From assembly GCF_014205075.1 (NCBI RefSeq), contig NZ_JACHMU010000001.1, positions 2,852,001 through 2,916,000 on the forward strand: DNA of 64,000 nucleotides. Reading direction: 5' to 3'. Below the pieces are notes generated by a model. The model was not told the origin of the DNA. It ran no database searches and was given only the letters and a program-made list of their open reading frames with translations. Made by a program: the position numbers and the translations under genes. Position 1 is the first letter of the stretch. Every line of letters starts with the position of its first letter. Source of the stretch: Microbacterium ginsengiterrae. GTDB lineage: Bacteria; Actinomycetota; Actinomycetes; Actinomycetales; Microbacteriaceae. Shown in pieces: positions 25,468 through 35,277 of this stretch.

Positions 25468-27122
25468 CGACCAGGCCCCTGTCCGCGGACGTACTCGTGA
25501 TCGGATGGGGGCTGGCCGGACTCGTCGCCGCCGCCGAGGCGTCGGCGGCCGGTCGCTCGGTGGTCCTCGTGGACCAGGAGCCGCGAAGCAATCTCGGCGG
25601 CCAGGCGTGGTGGTCCTTCGGAGGACTGTTCTTCGTCGACTCCCCGGAGCAGCGCAGGATGGGTGTCAAGGACTCCCTGGAACTGGCGACGCAGGATTGG
25701 TTCGGAAACGCGGACTTCGATCGCGAGGAGGACCGATGGCCGCGTGCGTGGGCGACGGCGTACCTGCAGTTCGCCGCAGGAGAGAAGCGCGCATGGCTGC
25801 GTAAGCGGGGCGTCGGATTCTTCCCCGTCGTCGGGTGGGCGGAGCGCGGCGGGTACGGCGCACTCGGCCCGGGGAACTCCGTCCCGCGGTTCCACATCAC
25901 GTGGGGTACCGGCCCGGGGGTCGTCGCCCCATTCGAAGCGGCGGTGCGCGCCGCTGAGGATGCCGGCACCCTGACCGTCCTCCCCCGGCACCGCGTCACG
26001 AATCTGGTCGTCACCGACGGGGTCGTCACCGGAGCCACCGGCGATGTCCTCGCGCACAGCGACGCGGATCGCGGCCGACCGAGTTCGCGCGAGGTCGTCG
26101 GCGACTTCGAGATCCGCGCGGGTGCGACGATCGTGTCGTCCGGTGGCATCGGCGGCAATCACGATCTCGTGCGCGCTGCCTGGCCGGATCGGCTCGGCAC
26201 GCCGCCGGCGCACATGCTCTCCGGAGTTCCGGCATACGTCGACGGCTCGATGCAGGACGTCTCCCGGCGGGCCGGCGCGCGACTCATCAACGGTGACCGG
26301 ATGTGGCACTACGTCGAGGGCATTCAGAACTGGGATCCCGTCTGGCCGATGCACGGCATCCGGATCCTCCCAGGCCCGTCGTCCCTCTGGCTCGACGCCA
26401 CCGGAAAGCGCCTGCCGGTCCCCCTGTTCCCCGGATTCGACACACTCGGGACGCTGCGGTATCTGCGGACGACCGGGCACGACCATTCCTGGTTCGTCAC
26501 GTCCCGCCAGATCGTCGAGAAGGAGTTCGCGCTGTCCGGCAGCGAGCAGAACCCCGATCTCACCGGCAAGGACGTCCGGCTCCTGCTCGCCTCCCGTCTC
26601 GCGAAGGGGCCGACGGGGCCCGTGCAGTCCTTCCTCGACGAGGGAGCGGACTTCATCGTCGAGGACGACCTCGAATCGCTCATCGCGCAGATGACGGCAC
26701 ACCCGGGCGGTGAGTATCTGGATCCCGAGCGGGTCCGCCGAGAGATCGTCGCCCGCGACCTCGAGATGGACAACGACTTCTCGAAGGATGCCCAGGTGGG
26801 GATGCTGCGCTCGATGCGCGCCTACCGCGGCGACAGGCTGATCCGGACGGCGGCCCCGCACCGACTGCAGGATCCGGCGGCCGGTCCGCTCATCGCCGTG
26901 CAGTTGCACGTGCTCACCCGCAAGTCCCTCGGCGGCATCGAGACGGACCTCGACGGCCGAGCACTCGGGGCGGACGGCGAAGCGATCCCCGGGCTGTATG
27001 CGGCCGGCGAGGCGAGCGGGTTCGGGGGCGGTGGAGTGCACGGTTACCGTGCGCTCGAGGGAACCTTCCTCGGCGGATGCCTGTTCTCCGGTCGACAGGC
27101 AGGACGCGCCGCGGCGCGCTGA
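25464..27122 (+). CDS. FAD-binding dehydrogenase (fumarate reductase/KstD-like flavoprotein)
   Basis: 552-aa soluble flavoprotein. The N-terminal dinucleotide fold is [18 protein letters not shown], followed by [20 protein letters not shown]. The C-terminal FAD motif reads [34 protein letters not shown]. This matches the group annotated as FAD-binding dehydrogenase, related to fumarate reductase flavoproteins and 3-ketosteroid dehydrogenases. The substrate is unknown. ATG at 25464 overlaps the globin stop (ATGA), so it is coupled to a haemoglobin. A redox partnership, for example reducing the globin or serving the same stress, is conceivable but unproven. Confidence 0.85.
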   Translation: MTTRPLSADVLVIGWGLAGLVAAAEASAAGRSVVLVDQEPRSNLGGQAWWSFGGLFFVDSPEQRRMGVKDSLELATQDWFGNADFDREEDRWPRAWATAYLQFAAGEKRAWLRKRGVGFFPVVGWAERGGYGALGPGNSVPRFHITWGTGPGVVAPFEAAVRAAEDAGTLTVLPRHRVTNLVVTDGVVTGATGDVLAHSDADRGRPSSREVVGDFEIRAGATIVSSGGIGGNHDLVRAAWPDRLGTPPAHMLSGVPAYVDGSMQDVSRRAGARLINGDRMWHYVEGIQNWDPVWPMHGIRILPGPSSLWLDATGKRLPVPLFPGFDTLGTLRYLRTTGHDHSWFVTSRQIVEKEFALSGSEQNPDLTGKDVRLLLASRLAKGPTGPVQSFLDEGADFIVEDDLESLIAQMTAHPGGEYLDPERVRREIVARDLEMDNDFSKDAQVGMLRSMRAYRGDRLIRTAAPHRLQDPAAGPLIAVQLHVLTRKSLGGIETDLDGRALGADGEAIPGLYAAGEASGFGGGGVHGYRALEGTFLGGCLFSGRQAGRAAAR

Positions 27123-27129
27123 GGCAGGG

Positions 27130-27813
27130 TCAGACGGCCGGCGACGAATCCTGCGTTCGGCCGGTGGAGCGCACAGCGGTGAGGCCGCTCACCGCCGGTC
27201 CGCGCGTGAGCACGTGCCCGCGTCGGAAGGCCAGTCGTGTCCATCGACCGGATGCCGTCACCGACACGGACTCCTCGCCCGAGATGAATCCGAACGCATG
27301 TGCGGCGAACGCCACGCCGCGTGGGAGCTCCTGCAGCTCGTCGTCGGGCTCTCCCCAGATCGACGCGCGCAGCGTGCGGACCGCGTCCTCGCCCGCACCG
27401 GGCGGAGTGCCCCGCGCGACAGCTGAGATGCCCCACTGCGCACGCTGCGCGATGGTGGCGGCATCCAGCGCGCCCATCGACGCCCAGCCACCCCTCGGCG
27501 GGGCGATGCCCGCCCACGCAGGAGATCTGCCCGTCTCCGGCAGACGCAGCATCCGCTCGTCGTCGTCTCGGGTGAGCTCGTCGACGACGATGTCGCACTC
27601 CAGCTCCGGGTCGGCGTGCACGATCCGCATCGCGAGCACCGTCGGGGACTGGTCGAACAGTCCCTGCGGTGCGAGAGCGGCGGCAGTCATGGCGAGCACC
27701 CCGCCTGCGGCCTGCAGACGGATCCCGTCGTCGGAGACGAGGTTGGCGCGGCCGAGGAACGTCAGGACGTCGCTCGCCGTGTCGGAATCGGCGAGGACGA
27801 GTCGAGGCTGCAC
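27130..27813 (-). CDS. Conserved hypothetical protein
   Basis: About 227 aa, soluble, with no recognised domain. It is alanine-rich, with an MRIVHADPELECDIVVDEL stretch, and ends with basic and Ser/Thr residues. It might be a divergent member of an actinobacterial family that resembles the ESX-associated EspG fold; I give this little weight. The longest frame begins at ATG 27864, but that lies across the tesB start. GTG at 27813 lies 7 bases after a TAGTTT hexamer, giving a leaderless start, and is preferred. It is divergent from tesB and convergent with the flavoprotein gene, whose stop is 7 bases away. Confidence 0.6.
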   Translation of the reverse strand: MQPRLVLADSDTASDVLTFLGRANLVSDDGIRLQAAGGVLAMTAAALAPQGLFDQSPTVLAMRIVHADPELECDIVVDELTRDDDERMLRLPETGRSPAWAGIAPPRGGWASMGALDAATIAQRAQWGISAVARGTPPGAGEDAVRTLRASIWGEPDDELQELPRGVAFAAHAFGFISGEESVSVTASGRWTRLAFRRGHVLTRGPAVSGLTAVRSTGRTQDSSPAV

Positions 27814-27818
27814 GCGTT

Positions 27819-27826
27819 CTAAACTA
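27819..27826. promoter_or_regulatory. Overlapping divergent -10 hexamers for tesB and the hypothetical gene
   Basis: TAAACT on the plus strand (27819-27824) and TAGTTT on the minus strand (27826-27821) share four base pairs. Only one polymerase could melt this site at a time, so the two genes may compete. Confidence 0.45.
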
Positions 27827-27862
27827 CCAAGGACGCGACGTGCGGTCGCGGGGAGGAGCGCC

Positions 27863-28750
27863 ATGAGCGCAGAGGAACGGGCTCAGGCGTCCGTCGACAA
27901 CCTGCTCGACGTGCTCGATCTCGATGAGAGCAGTGCACGGACGACGGAGGACATCTTCACGGGTCGTTCGCATCCCATGCCCACCGGGCGGATCTACGGC
28001 GGTCAGGTGCTCGGACAGTCATTGCTGGCCGCGGAGCGGACGCTGTCGTCCGATCGCGCCGCGCATTCCATGCACGGCTATTTCCTGCGCCCCGGCGACT
28101 CCACGCAGGGCGTGACCATCTCGGTCGACCGCATCCATGACGGACGATCCTTCTCGACGCGCCGCGCCCAGGCGTATCAGAACGGCGTTCCGATCTTCTC
28201 GATGATCGCGTCGTTCCAGGACGAGGCGCCGGGTCTCGAGCATGCCGCCCCCATGCCGGAGGGGGTTCCTGCTCCCGAGGACCTCGCGCCGGATGAGATG
28301 CTCGTCGACGGGGCGGATCCGCGCGCTCTGCGCATGCTCGCCGACCGTCCGGTCGACACCCGCCACGTCGAAGCGCCGATCTACCTCGCCGTCGACGGCG
28401 CGCGCGTGCCGCACCAGGCGGTCTGGATGCGCATGCGTGCGCCGCTGCCCGGCGATCAGACGCTGCACCGCGCTGCGCTGGCCTATCTCAGCGACATGAC
28501 GATCCAGGAGTCCATCCTCCGAGCCCATGGCGTCCACTGGGCGACACCGGGCCTGAAGGTCGCGAGCCTCGACCACGCCATGTGGTGGCACCGGCCGGCA
28601 CGAGTGGACGAGTGGCTGCTGTACGTCCAGGAGTCCCCGAACGCCCGTGGCGGCCGGGGACTGGCAGCCGGGCGCATCTACACCCGCGACGGCATCCTGG
28701 CCGCCAGCGTCACGCAGGAGGTCATGGTGCGCGTGCCGGACGCCGGCTGA
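27863..28750 (+). CDS. tesB: Acyl-CoA thioesterase II
   Basis: 295-aa double-hotdog thioesterase that hydrolyses acyl-CoA to free fatty acid and CoA. Motifs are RIYGGQVLGQSLLAA, HSMHGYFLRPGD, the DGRSFSTRR loop and the second-domain SLDHAMWWHRP with the catalytic Asp. Length and order match TesB. ATG at 27863 has GGGAGGAG 7 bases upstream and a possible -10 at 27819, so the transcript carries a leader of about 30 bases. It meets the FadM-like thioesterase gene head-on with one base between them. Confidence 0.94.
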   Translation: MSAEERAQASVDNLLDVLDLDESSARTTEDIFTGRSHPMPTGRIYGGQVLGQSLLAAERTLSSDRAAHSMHGYFLRPGDSTQGVTISVDRIHDGRSFSTRRAQAYQNGVPIFSMIASFQDEAPGLEHAAPMPEGVPAPEDLAPDEMLVDGADPRALRMLADRPVDTRHVEAPIYLAVDGARVPHQAVWMRMRAPLPGDQTLHRAALAYLSDMTIQESILRAHGVHWATPGLKVASLDHAMWWHRPARVDEWLLYVQESPNARGGRGLAAGRIYTRDGILAASVTQEVMVRVPDAG

Positions 28751-28751
28751 C

Positions 28752-29226
28752 CTAGCGGCGGTGGGTGTACTCGGCGGGCGCGCCGAGATACGGAGACCAC
28801 ACCTGGCGCATCTCGTCGGTGATGCGCGTCGGACGTCCCGACGCGGCATCGACGAGGACGACGACGGCCGTCGAACGCGCATACAGGATGCGCTCCGCGG
28901 ACGCGGGATCGTTGTACACCTCGTAGCAGACGTCGATGCTGGACCCACCGAGCTTGCCGAACCACATCTGCACGTCCAACGGTCGACGCTGGTACGGAAC
29001 GGGCGCGAAGTACTCGATCTCCTGCCGGGCGATGAGCGTGAGCACGCCCGCGTCGATCCCGGCGGCGAGCACCGCCGTCTCCGGGGCGTCCTCCCCCGGG
29101 TCCGCCTTCCAGAAGGCCCGCACGCGGGCCTCCTCGAGGAGCTTCAGCATCGACGTGTTGTTCACGTGGTTGAACGCGTCGAGATCTCCCCACCTCAGTT
29201 GGATGGGGAGATGAAGACGTCGTCCC

Positions 29227-29234
<8 letters not shown>
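28752..29234 (-). CDS. Acyl-CoA thioesterase, 4HBT/FadM-like hotdog
   Basis: 160-aa single-hotdog protein. The motif WGDLDAFNHVNNTSMLKLLEEAR carries the catalytic Asp of 4-hydroxybenzoyl-CoA thioesterases. IEYFAPVPYQRRPLDVQMWFGKLGGSSIDVCYEVYN follows the family pattern. It likely cleaves medium or long acyl-CoA. Its start lies inside the last 8 bases of ettA on the same strand, so it is translated from the ettA message. The linkage with ettA is conserved in mycobacteria (Rv2475c near Rv2477c). Confidence 0.9.
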
Positions 29235-30906
<1,672 letters not shown>

Positions 30907-30964
30907 CGAAAACCGCTCCTTCTGTTGGCGTCGAAGATCGACTCTCCAGCCTACCCGCTGGAGT

Positions 30965-31462
30965 TCACCAGTCGATCGGCCGCGTGTCACCGATGAGACA
31001 GCGTCCCTCGGCGAGTTGATCCATCACTGCCGTGACCGGTTCGCCGGTGGATGGCCCGACCTGCCCGATCAGGCATTCCGCGTCACCCCAGCGGACGGAG
31101 AACTGGATGCTCTCGGCCGCGTTGCCGACGGTGGAGAGGTCTTGCGTGACCTGCATGTCCGCCTTGTCGAACCCGGCGGCCACCAGCGCGTCGATGTAGG
31201 CCCTCCCGGAGGAACTGCCCGATGCGGCCCACACCTCGGCGGTGACGGCGGTGAAAAGGGGCAGGTTGTCCTCCGCGGTGCCGTCGGGGGTGAACACGGG
31301 GCCGACTGCCGTCGGCGACGGCTCAGGGGTGGCGGTCGGAGAAGCAACGGGGGAAGGGGCCGGGTCCGGCTCCGGGGCGCATGCTGCCGTCCCGATCCCG
31401 ATCGCCATCAGGAGTGCGACGACGGCGATTCGCGGACGGAGGGCGGTTGGTCGACGAGGCAC
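30965..31462 (-). CDS. Putative lipoprotein, probable DUF6993 family
   Basis: 165 aa. A basic N-terminus, hydrophobic stretch and lipobox GTAAC place the lipidated cysteine at about residue 28. A Pro/Ser/Thr linker (PSPVASPTATPEPSPT) follows, then a folded domain containing YIDALVAAGFDKADMQVT and SIQFSVRWGDAECLIGQVG with a conserved cysteine pair. I recall similar Microbacteriaceae proteins as DUF6993. Function is unknown. The GTG start lies 6 bases after TAGGAT, a leaderless arrangement. It is anchored outside the cytoplasmic membrane. It lies between ssb and ettA with short gaps, perhaps one transcription unit. Confidence 0.8.
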   Translation of the reverse strand: MPRRPTALRPRIAVVALLMAIGIGTAACAPEPDPAPSPVASPTATPEPSPTAVGPVFTPDGTAEDNLPLFTAVTAEVWAASGSSSGRAYIDALVAAGFDKADMQVTQDLSTVGNAAESIQFSVRWGDAECLIGQVGPSTGEPVTAVMDQLAEGRCLIGDTRPIDW

Positions 31463-31468
31463 GCTTCG

Positions 31469-31474
31469 ATCCTA
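31469..31474 (-). promoter_or_regulatory. -10 hexamer, leaderless lipoprotein gene
   Basis: TAGGAT on the minus strand, 6 bases before the GTG at 31462. Confidence 0.55.
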
Positions 31475-31546
31475 AGTGCACACCTCGCCGACGTCGCCTC
31501 CGGTCAGGTGGCGCACCGGTGCCCGAGCCACAGGGTCCGCACAGCG

Positions 31547-32062
31547 TCAGTCCTCGGCTTTCCATTCGTCGCCGGCGAAGACGGACTCGCTCTCGGCCGG
31601 GTCGGCGGATGCCTGCGCGAAAGGATCGTCCGGTACAGCGGAGTCATCGGTCACGGCAGAGGGCGAATGCGCAGGCTGTGCACCTGACGGCGCGGGAACA
31701 GCACTGCTACGCGCCTTCACGTACGCGCTCGCACCCCACCGGAGGTCGTGACCGATCGCGTCCGCATCGATGTCGGCGCTCAGCCCCTTCCTGCCCCCGC
31801 TCTCCCACTCGCGGAGCTTCAGGCGGCCCGTGACGATCACACCGTCACCGGAGTGCAGTGAGGATTTCGCGTGCTCTGCGAGCTGCCGGAACGCGGAGAC
31901 GTTGTACCAGTTCGTACCGGTCTCGATCCACGTCTGGGTCTTCTGATCGAACCGGCGCTGGGGGCTGGCGACGCGGAAGTTCACCACCGGAACGCCGGTG
32001 GTCGTCTCGCTGCGGTTCGGGTCGCCGCCCACGCGGCCCAGGATCGTCACGGTGTCGTTCAT
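31547..32062 (-). CDS. Single-stranded DNA-binding protein, second paralogue (SsbB type)
   Basis: 171 aa. The N-terminal OB fold is clear: MNDTVTILGRVGGDP, VVNFRVASPQRR and WYNVSAFRQLAEH. The tail is Pro/Ala/Asp-rich and ends DEWKAED, without the DDDIPF-like tip that recruits partner proteins. This suggests an accessory SSB rather than the replicative one. The position next to ettA matches Rv2478c of M. tuberculosis. In Streptomyces the SsbB paralogue acts in development. The ribosome site GAGGAG lies 5 bases before ATG. It is divergent from the small gene at 32258. Confidence 0.92.
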   Translation of the reverse strand: MNDTVTILGRVGGDPNRSETTTGVPVVNFRVASPQRRFDQKTQTWIETGTNWYNVSAFRQLAEHAKSSLHSGDGVIVTGRLKLREWESGGRKGLSADIDADAIGHDLRWGASAYVKARSSAVPAPSGAQPAHSPSAVTDDSAVPDDPFAQASADPAESESVFAGDEWKAED

Positions 32063-32257
32063 ATCGGTCTCCTCGGTGGTCCCGGGGCGTGCCCGGCTCA
32101 GCCCAGGGTGCCGCGTCTCTCCGCGGCGGAGGACGCTCGATCGCGAGTCATGTGGACAACCATCGTGCAGCCCACCCCGGTGAGCGATGAGTGGGCTGCC
32201 CGAGCACGCCGAAATGTCCGTGGTCGGTCGTATGTTCGAACCGAAAGGAGCAAAGCG

Positions 32258-32527
32258 ATGACATCCACGACTCTCCGCACCACTGCCACCGATATCTTCA
32301 CGCCACCCCGACTGACGTCGAAGCGCGAACGTCTGGTGCGCGCCTCCGATCACCTCTGGCGTGTGCAGGACGCATCAGGGCGCATCCTCGGCCATCTGCG
32401 TGTCGGCGCCGAACCGCAGGGGCTGCGCTACCACGCAGAGCGCCTTCACCTGCCATCCGGTGCGTTCCGGCTCGTCGGCTCCTTCTGGCACGCCGACGAC
32501 GCGGTGCAGGCGTTGCGCAACGGATGA
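32258..32527 (+). CDS. Conserved hypothetical protein, 89 aa
   Basis: Small soluble basic protein with no recognised domain. SKRERLVRASDHLWRVQDASGRILGHLR and a C-terminal HADDAVQALRNG suggest a compact alpha/beta fold. Support for translation is the strong ribosome site AAAGGAG 7 bases before ATG and a possible -10 TATGTT at 32231. It has the codon composition of its neighbours. It stands divergent from ssb and ends 2 bases before tRNA-Arg on the other strand. Function is unknown. Confidence 0.7.
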   Translation: MTSTTLRTTATDIFTPPRLTSKRERLVRASDHLWRVQDASGRILGHLRVGAEPQGLRYHAERLHLPSGAFRLVGSFWHADDAVQALRNG

Positions 32528-32529
32528 AG

Positions 32530-32601
32530 CGCCCCCGGCAGGGTTCGAACCTGCGACCAACGGCTTAGAAGACCGATGCTCTTCCACTGAGCTACGGAGG
32601 C
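32530..32601 (-). tRNA. tRNA-Arg (anticodon TCT)
   Basis: Full cloverleaf on the minus strand: acceptor GCCTCCG/CGGGGGC (one U-G pair), D arm with AGCTCAGTGG, anticodon loop CTTCTAA and T arm GCAGGTTCGAACCTGC. CCA is not encoded. TACCGT at 32612-32617 is a plausible -10. It reads AGA, a rare codon in this GC-rich genome. Confidence 0.94.
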
Positions 32602-32642
32602 GAGCACATCTACGGTAGCAGGGCTGATGTCCGTGCCCTCAC

Positions 32643-32648
32643 TAGAAT
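32643..32648 (+). promoter_or_regulatory. -10 hexamer, leaderless orn
   Basis: TAGAAT, 6 bases before ATG 32655. An earlier in-frame ATG at 32649 would directly abut the hexamer and is therefore an unlikely start. Confidence 0.6.
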
Positions 32649-32654
32649 ATGAGG

Positions 32655-33281
32655 ATGGTATCTGCCTCCGAGAACGACCGCCTCGTCTGGATCGACTGCG
32701 AGATGACGGGGCTCGACCTCTCCGTCGATGAGCTCGTCGAGATCGCCGTGGTGGTGACGGATTTCGAACTGCGACCGGTCGACCCCGGTTTCCAGATCGT
32801 GATCAACCCCAGCGACGCGGCCCTGGCCAACATGGGCGAGTTCGTCACGAACATGCACACCACCTCCGGCCTGATCGAGGAGATCCCGAGCGGCGTGTCG
32901 CTCGCCGATGCCGAGGAACAGACCCTGGCGTACATCAAGCGCTTCGTCCCGGTCGAGCGCAAGGCACCGCTGGCGGGGAACACGATCGGCACCGACCGGA
33001 TGTTCCTCGCGAAGTACATGCCCCAGATCGACCAGTGGCTGCACTATCGCAACGTCGATGTCTCCAGCGTCAAGGAGCTCTCGCGGCGCTGGTACCCGAG
33101 GGTGTTCTTCCAGGCGCCCGCGAAGGACGGCGGCCACCGTGCCCTCGCCGACATCCTGGAGTCCATCCGCGAGATGCAGTATTACCGCGAAGCGGTCTTC
33201 GTCGCGGAGCCGGGACCGACCAGCGATGAGGCACGCGCGATCGCCGAGCGCACCGTGTCATCGTTCACCTCGGATGTGTAA
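32655..33281 (+). CDS. orn: Oligoribonuclease
   Basis: 208-aa DEDDh 3'-5' exoribonuclease that degrades short RNAs and pGpG left by c-di-GMP breakdown. The catalytic motifs are WIDCEMTGLD (Asp-Glu), the NTIGTDRMFLAKYMP block with Asp, and the late GGHRALADILESI (His-Asp). Length is normal for an actinobacterial Orn (Rv2511 type). The start at 32655 is chosen from the 6-base distance to TAGAAT. The next promoter, for tRNA-His, begins right after its stop codon. Confidence 0.96.
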   Translation: MVSASENDRLVWIDCEMTGLDLSVDELVEIAVVVTDFELRPVDPGFQIVINPSDAALANMGEFVTNMHTTSGLIEEIPSGVSLADAEEQTLAYIKRFVPVERKAPLAGNTIGTDRMFLAKYMPQIDQWLHYRNVDVSSVKELSRRWYPRVFFQAPAKDGGHRALADILESIREMQYYREAVFVAEPGPTSDEARAIAERTVSSFTSDV

Positions 33282-33287
33282 TAGAAT
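33282..33287 (+). promoter_or_regulatory. -10 hexamer of tRNA-His
   Basis: TAGAAT directly adjoining the orn TAA stop; tRNA-His begins 29 bases downstream. Confidence 0.5.
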
Positions 33288-33316
33288 CGTCTGGTTGCCT
33301 GTTCCGACCGGCACAT

Positions 33317-33393
33317 GGTGGCTGTAGCTCAGTTGGTAGAGCACCGCGTTGTGGTCGCGGGGGTCGCGGGTTCAAGCCCCGTCAGCCACCCCA
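33317..33393 (+). tRNA. tRNA-His (anticodon GTG)
   Basis: Cloverleaf with acceptor GTGGCTG/CAGCCAC, an extra G at -1 (33317) facing discriminator C33390 as in all bacterial tRNA-His, anticodon loop TTGTGGT and T arm CGGGTTCAAGCCCCG. CCA is encoded (33391-33393), unlike the other two tRNAs here. Confidence 0.96.
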
Positions 33394-33397
33394 CTCA

Positions 33398-33429
33398 CGA
33401 AGGCCCGGACCCATCGGTCCGGGCCTTCG
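33398..33429 (+). terminator. Terminator of tRNA-His
   Basis: Perfect 14-base stem CGAAGGCCCGGACC/GGTCCGGGCCTTCG with loop CATC, four bases after the encoded CCA. Confidence 0.85.
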
Positions 33430-33469
33430 TCATACCCGTCGCCGTCCAGGTCGCCCCCGGCCCACGATC

Positions 33470-33475
33470 TAGAAT
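33470..33475 (+). promoter_or_regulatory. -10 hexamer, leaderless LysE-type gene
   Basis: TAGAAT, 6 bases before the GTG at 33482. Confidence 0.6.
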
Positions 33476-33481
33476 CGACTG

Positions 33482-34108
33482 GTGTCGCTGACTGTCTGGT
33501 TCTCACTGCTCGCAGCATCCCTTGTCATCAGCTTCACACCGGGCGCCGGCGCCATCAACACCATGTCCAACGCCCTCGCGCACGGCTGGCGCCGCTCCGT
33601 GTGGGGCGTGATCGGGCAGCAGCTCGCGCTCATCGTCCACGTCGTCATCATCGCCGCCGGAGTCGGACTTCTCGTGTCCCGCTCCCCCGTGCTGTTCGAC
33701 ATCATCCGGTACACCGGCGCGGCGTATCTCGTCTTCCTCGGTATCCGCATGATCCTCGCGCACGTTCCCGAGCCGGCCGCATCCGACGGCACCGCACCCT
33801 CGCGGGAAGGACGGCTGTCGATGATCAGGCGCGGGTTCTGGGTGAACGTGCTCAACCCGAAGGCGATCGTCTTCTTCCTCGCCTTCGTGCCGCAGTTCAT
33901 CCGGCTCGACGAGCCGGCCCTTCCCCAGTACGTGATCCTCATCGGCACGGTCGTCATCGTCGACGTGATCGTGATGTGGGGCTTCTTCGCCACCGCCGCG
34001 CGTCCCTTCCGTGCGCTCACGCGAACGCGACGTGGCGTGCGAGTGCTCAACGTCCTCTTCGGTTCCCTCTTCCTCCTGGTGGCGGGCCTGCTCCTCTTCA
34101 TCCGCTGA
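33482..34108 (+). CDS. LysE/RhtB-family amino-acid exporter
   Basis: 208-aa membrane protein with about six spans. Family motifs are the N-terminal ISFTPGAGAINTMSNALAHGWRRS (the PGP/G region after the first span), YTGAAYLVFLGIRM and GFWVNVLNPKAIVFFLAFVPQF. Members export basic amino acids, homoserine or threonine; substrate cannot be told. GTG at 33482 is set by TAGAAT 6 bases upstream. It precedes the zincin-clpS-DUF2017 set by 28 bases but has its own leaderless signal, as does the next gene. Confidence 0.92.
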   Translation: MSLTVWFSLLAASLVISFTPGAGAINTMSNALAHGWRRSVWGVIGQQLALIVHVVIIAAGVGLLVSRSPVLFDIIRYTGAAYLVFLGIRMILAHVPEPAASDGTAPSREGRLSMIRRGFWVNVLNPKAIVFFLAFVPQFIRLDEPALPQYVILIGTVVIVDVIVMWGFFATAARPFRALTRTRRGVRVLNVLFGSLFLLVAGLLLFIR

Positions 34109-34136
34109 CGTGTTCGCCCGCGTAGGCTTGTCGACG

Positions 34137-34484
34137 ATGGAGATGGATGCTGCGACCTTCGAGCAACTCGTCGTGGACGAGCTCGACCGGCTGCCCGACG
34201 AAATGGTCGACGGACTCGACAATGTCGTGTTCGTCGTCGAGGATCGCCCTGAAGACGGCAGTCTCGATCTGCTCGGCCTCTACGACGGGCTCGCGCTGAC
34301 GGAGCGCGGTCACTACGGGATGGGCGAGCTTCCCGACCGCATCATCGTCTACCGGGAGCCGCATCTCGCCCATGCCACCGATGAGGCCGAGCTCAGGGAC
34401 GAGGTGCACACGACTCTCGTCCACGAGATCGCACACTACTTCGGAATCGAAGACGAACAACTGCACGAGATGGGCTGGGCATGA
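34137..34484 (+). CDS. Metallopeptidase (zincin-like, MinP/DUF1025 family)
   Basis: 115 aa. The zinc signature HEIAHYFGIEDEQLHEMGW sits at the C-terminus: HExxH plus a downstream acidic/His ligand. The family is a minimal zincin with no known substrate, nearly always next to clpS in actinobacteria. Two ATGs are possible; 34137 is 8 bases after TAGGCT and would be leaderless, while 34143 is the next. The stop overlaps clpS by four bases. The association suggests a role near ATP-dependent proteolysis, which is inference. Confidence 0.88.
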   Translation: MEMDAATFEQLVVDELDRLPDEMVDGLDNVVFVVEDRPEDGSLDLLGLYDGLALTERGHYGMGELPDRIIVYREPHLAHATDEAELRDEVHTTLVHEIAHYFGIEDEQLHEMGWA

Positions 34485-34777
34485 GCACACCGATGTCCGC
34501 GCCGGGCCTCGACGAGGCCGTCGACCTTCAGGCCGCCCCGCTCGAGCCGTGGCAGGTCGTCGTCTGGAACGACCCCGTGAATCTGATGAGCTATGTCGTC
34601 CGAGTCTTCCGGACGTACTTCGGGTACTCACTCGAGCATGCGACGACCCTCATGCTGGCCGTCCACCACGACGGTCACGCGATCGTCGCCACCGGGCCGC
34701 GCGAGACCATGGAGGTCCATGCGCAGGCGATGCACGACTACGGTCTGTGGGCGACCGTTCGCAAGGCACCGGTGTGA
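34481..34777 (+). CDS. clpS: ATP-dependent Clp protease adaptor
   Basis: 98 aa. It binds N-degron substrates and delivers them to the ClpA/ClpC ATPase. The family motifs are present: WNDPVNLMSYVVRVFRTYFGYS, with DPVN forming the N-end pocket, then MLAVHHDGHAIV and a C-terminal ETMEVHAQAMHDYGLWATV. Length is normal for actinobacteria. Translationally coupled on both sides (ATGA with the zincin gene, GTGA with the DUF2017 gene). Confidence 0.96.
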   Translation: MSTPMSAPGLDEAVDLQAAPLEPWQVVVWNDPVNLMSYVVRVFRTYFGYSLEHATTLMLAVHHDGHAIVATGPRETMEVHAQAMHDYGLWATVRKAPV

Positions 34778-35277
34778 CCGAACGCAGCGTGATCTATCGT
34801 CTGGCACGCATCGAGATCGAGCACCTGCTCGGCCTCGTCGACGATCTCATGACCGTCATCGAGGACGCCGACCAGAGCATCGACCCCGCGGTCGAACGGC
34901 TCGTGCCGTCGCCCTACCCGGACGACGTCGAGGCCACGCTCGAGTTCTCATCCGCGACCCGCGACGACCTCCTGGACCGCCGCACCGCCGATGCCGCGGT
35001 GGTCCGGCGTGCGCTTCTGCCGCTCGCAGATGAGGCCGTACCCGGCCCGCCGGAGGCGGATCAGGTGAGCGTCAGCATCCCTCAGCACGACATGGATGCA
35101 TGGCTGCGCACCCTCACCGCCCTCCGACTGGTGATCGCGACGCGACTCGGGATCACCGACGATGACGAGCATGACGCCGCAGACGTCCGCTTCGGGGTGT
35201 ACGACTGGCTCGCATATCGACTCGACGGGCTCATCGCCATCGCGGATGCGATGGACGAGGACCCAGGTCCTGCATGA
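34774..35277 (+). CDS. DUF2017 family protein
   Basis: 167 aa, acidic, mainly helical. Sequence and position downstream of clpS match the actinobacterial DUF2017 family, whose function is unknown. GTG at 34774 overlaps the clpS stop. The pattern IEHLLGLVDDLMTVIE near the N-terminus and DVRFGVYDWLAYRLDGLIAIA near the C-terminus are the most structured parts. It ends exactly where the convergent kinase-like gene ends, with no spacer. Confidence 0.85.
   Translation: MTERSVIYRLARIEIEHLLGLVDDLMTVIEDADQSIDPAVERLVPSPYPDDVEATLEFSSATRDDLLDRRTADAAVVRRALLPLADEAVPGPPEADQVSVSIPQHDMDAWLRTLTALRLVIATRLGITDDDEHDAADVRFGVYDWLAYRLDGLIAIADAMDEDPGPA

Noticed and set aside
32229..32245. TATGTTCGAACC resembling half of an SOS (LexA) box before the 89-aa gene
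   Set aside because: Only one half-site of TCGAAC-N4-GTTCGA is present; better read as a -10 box.
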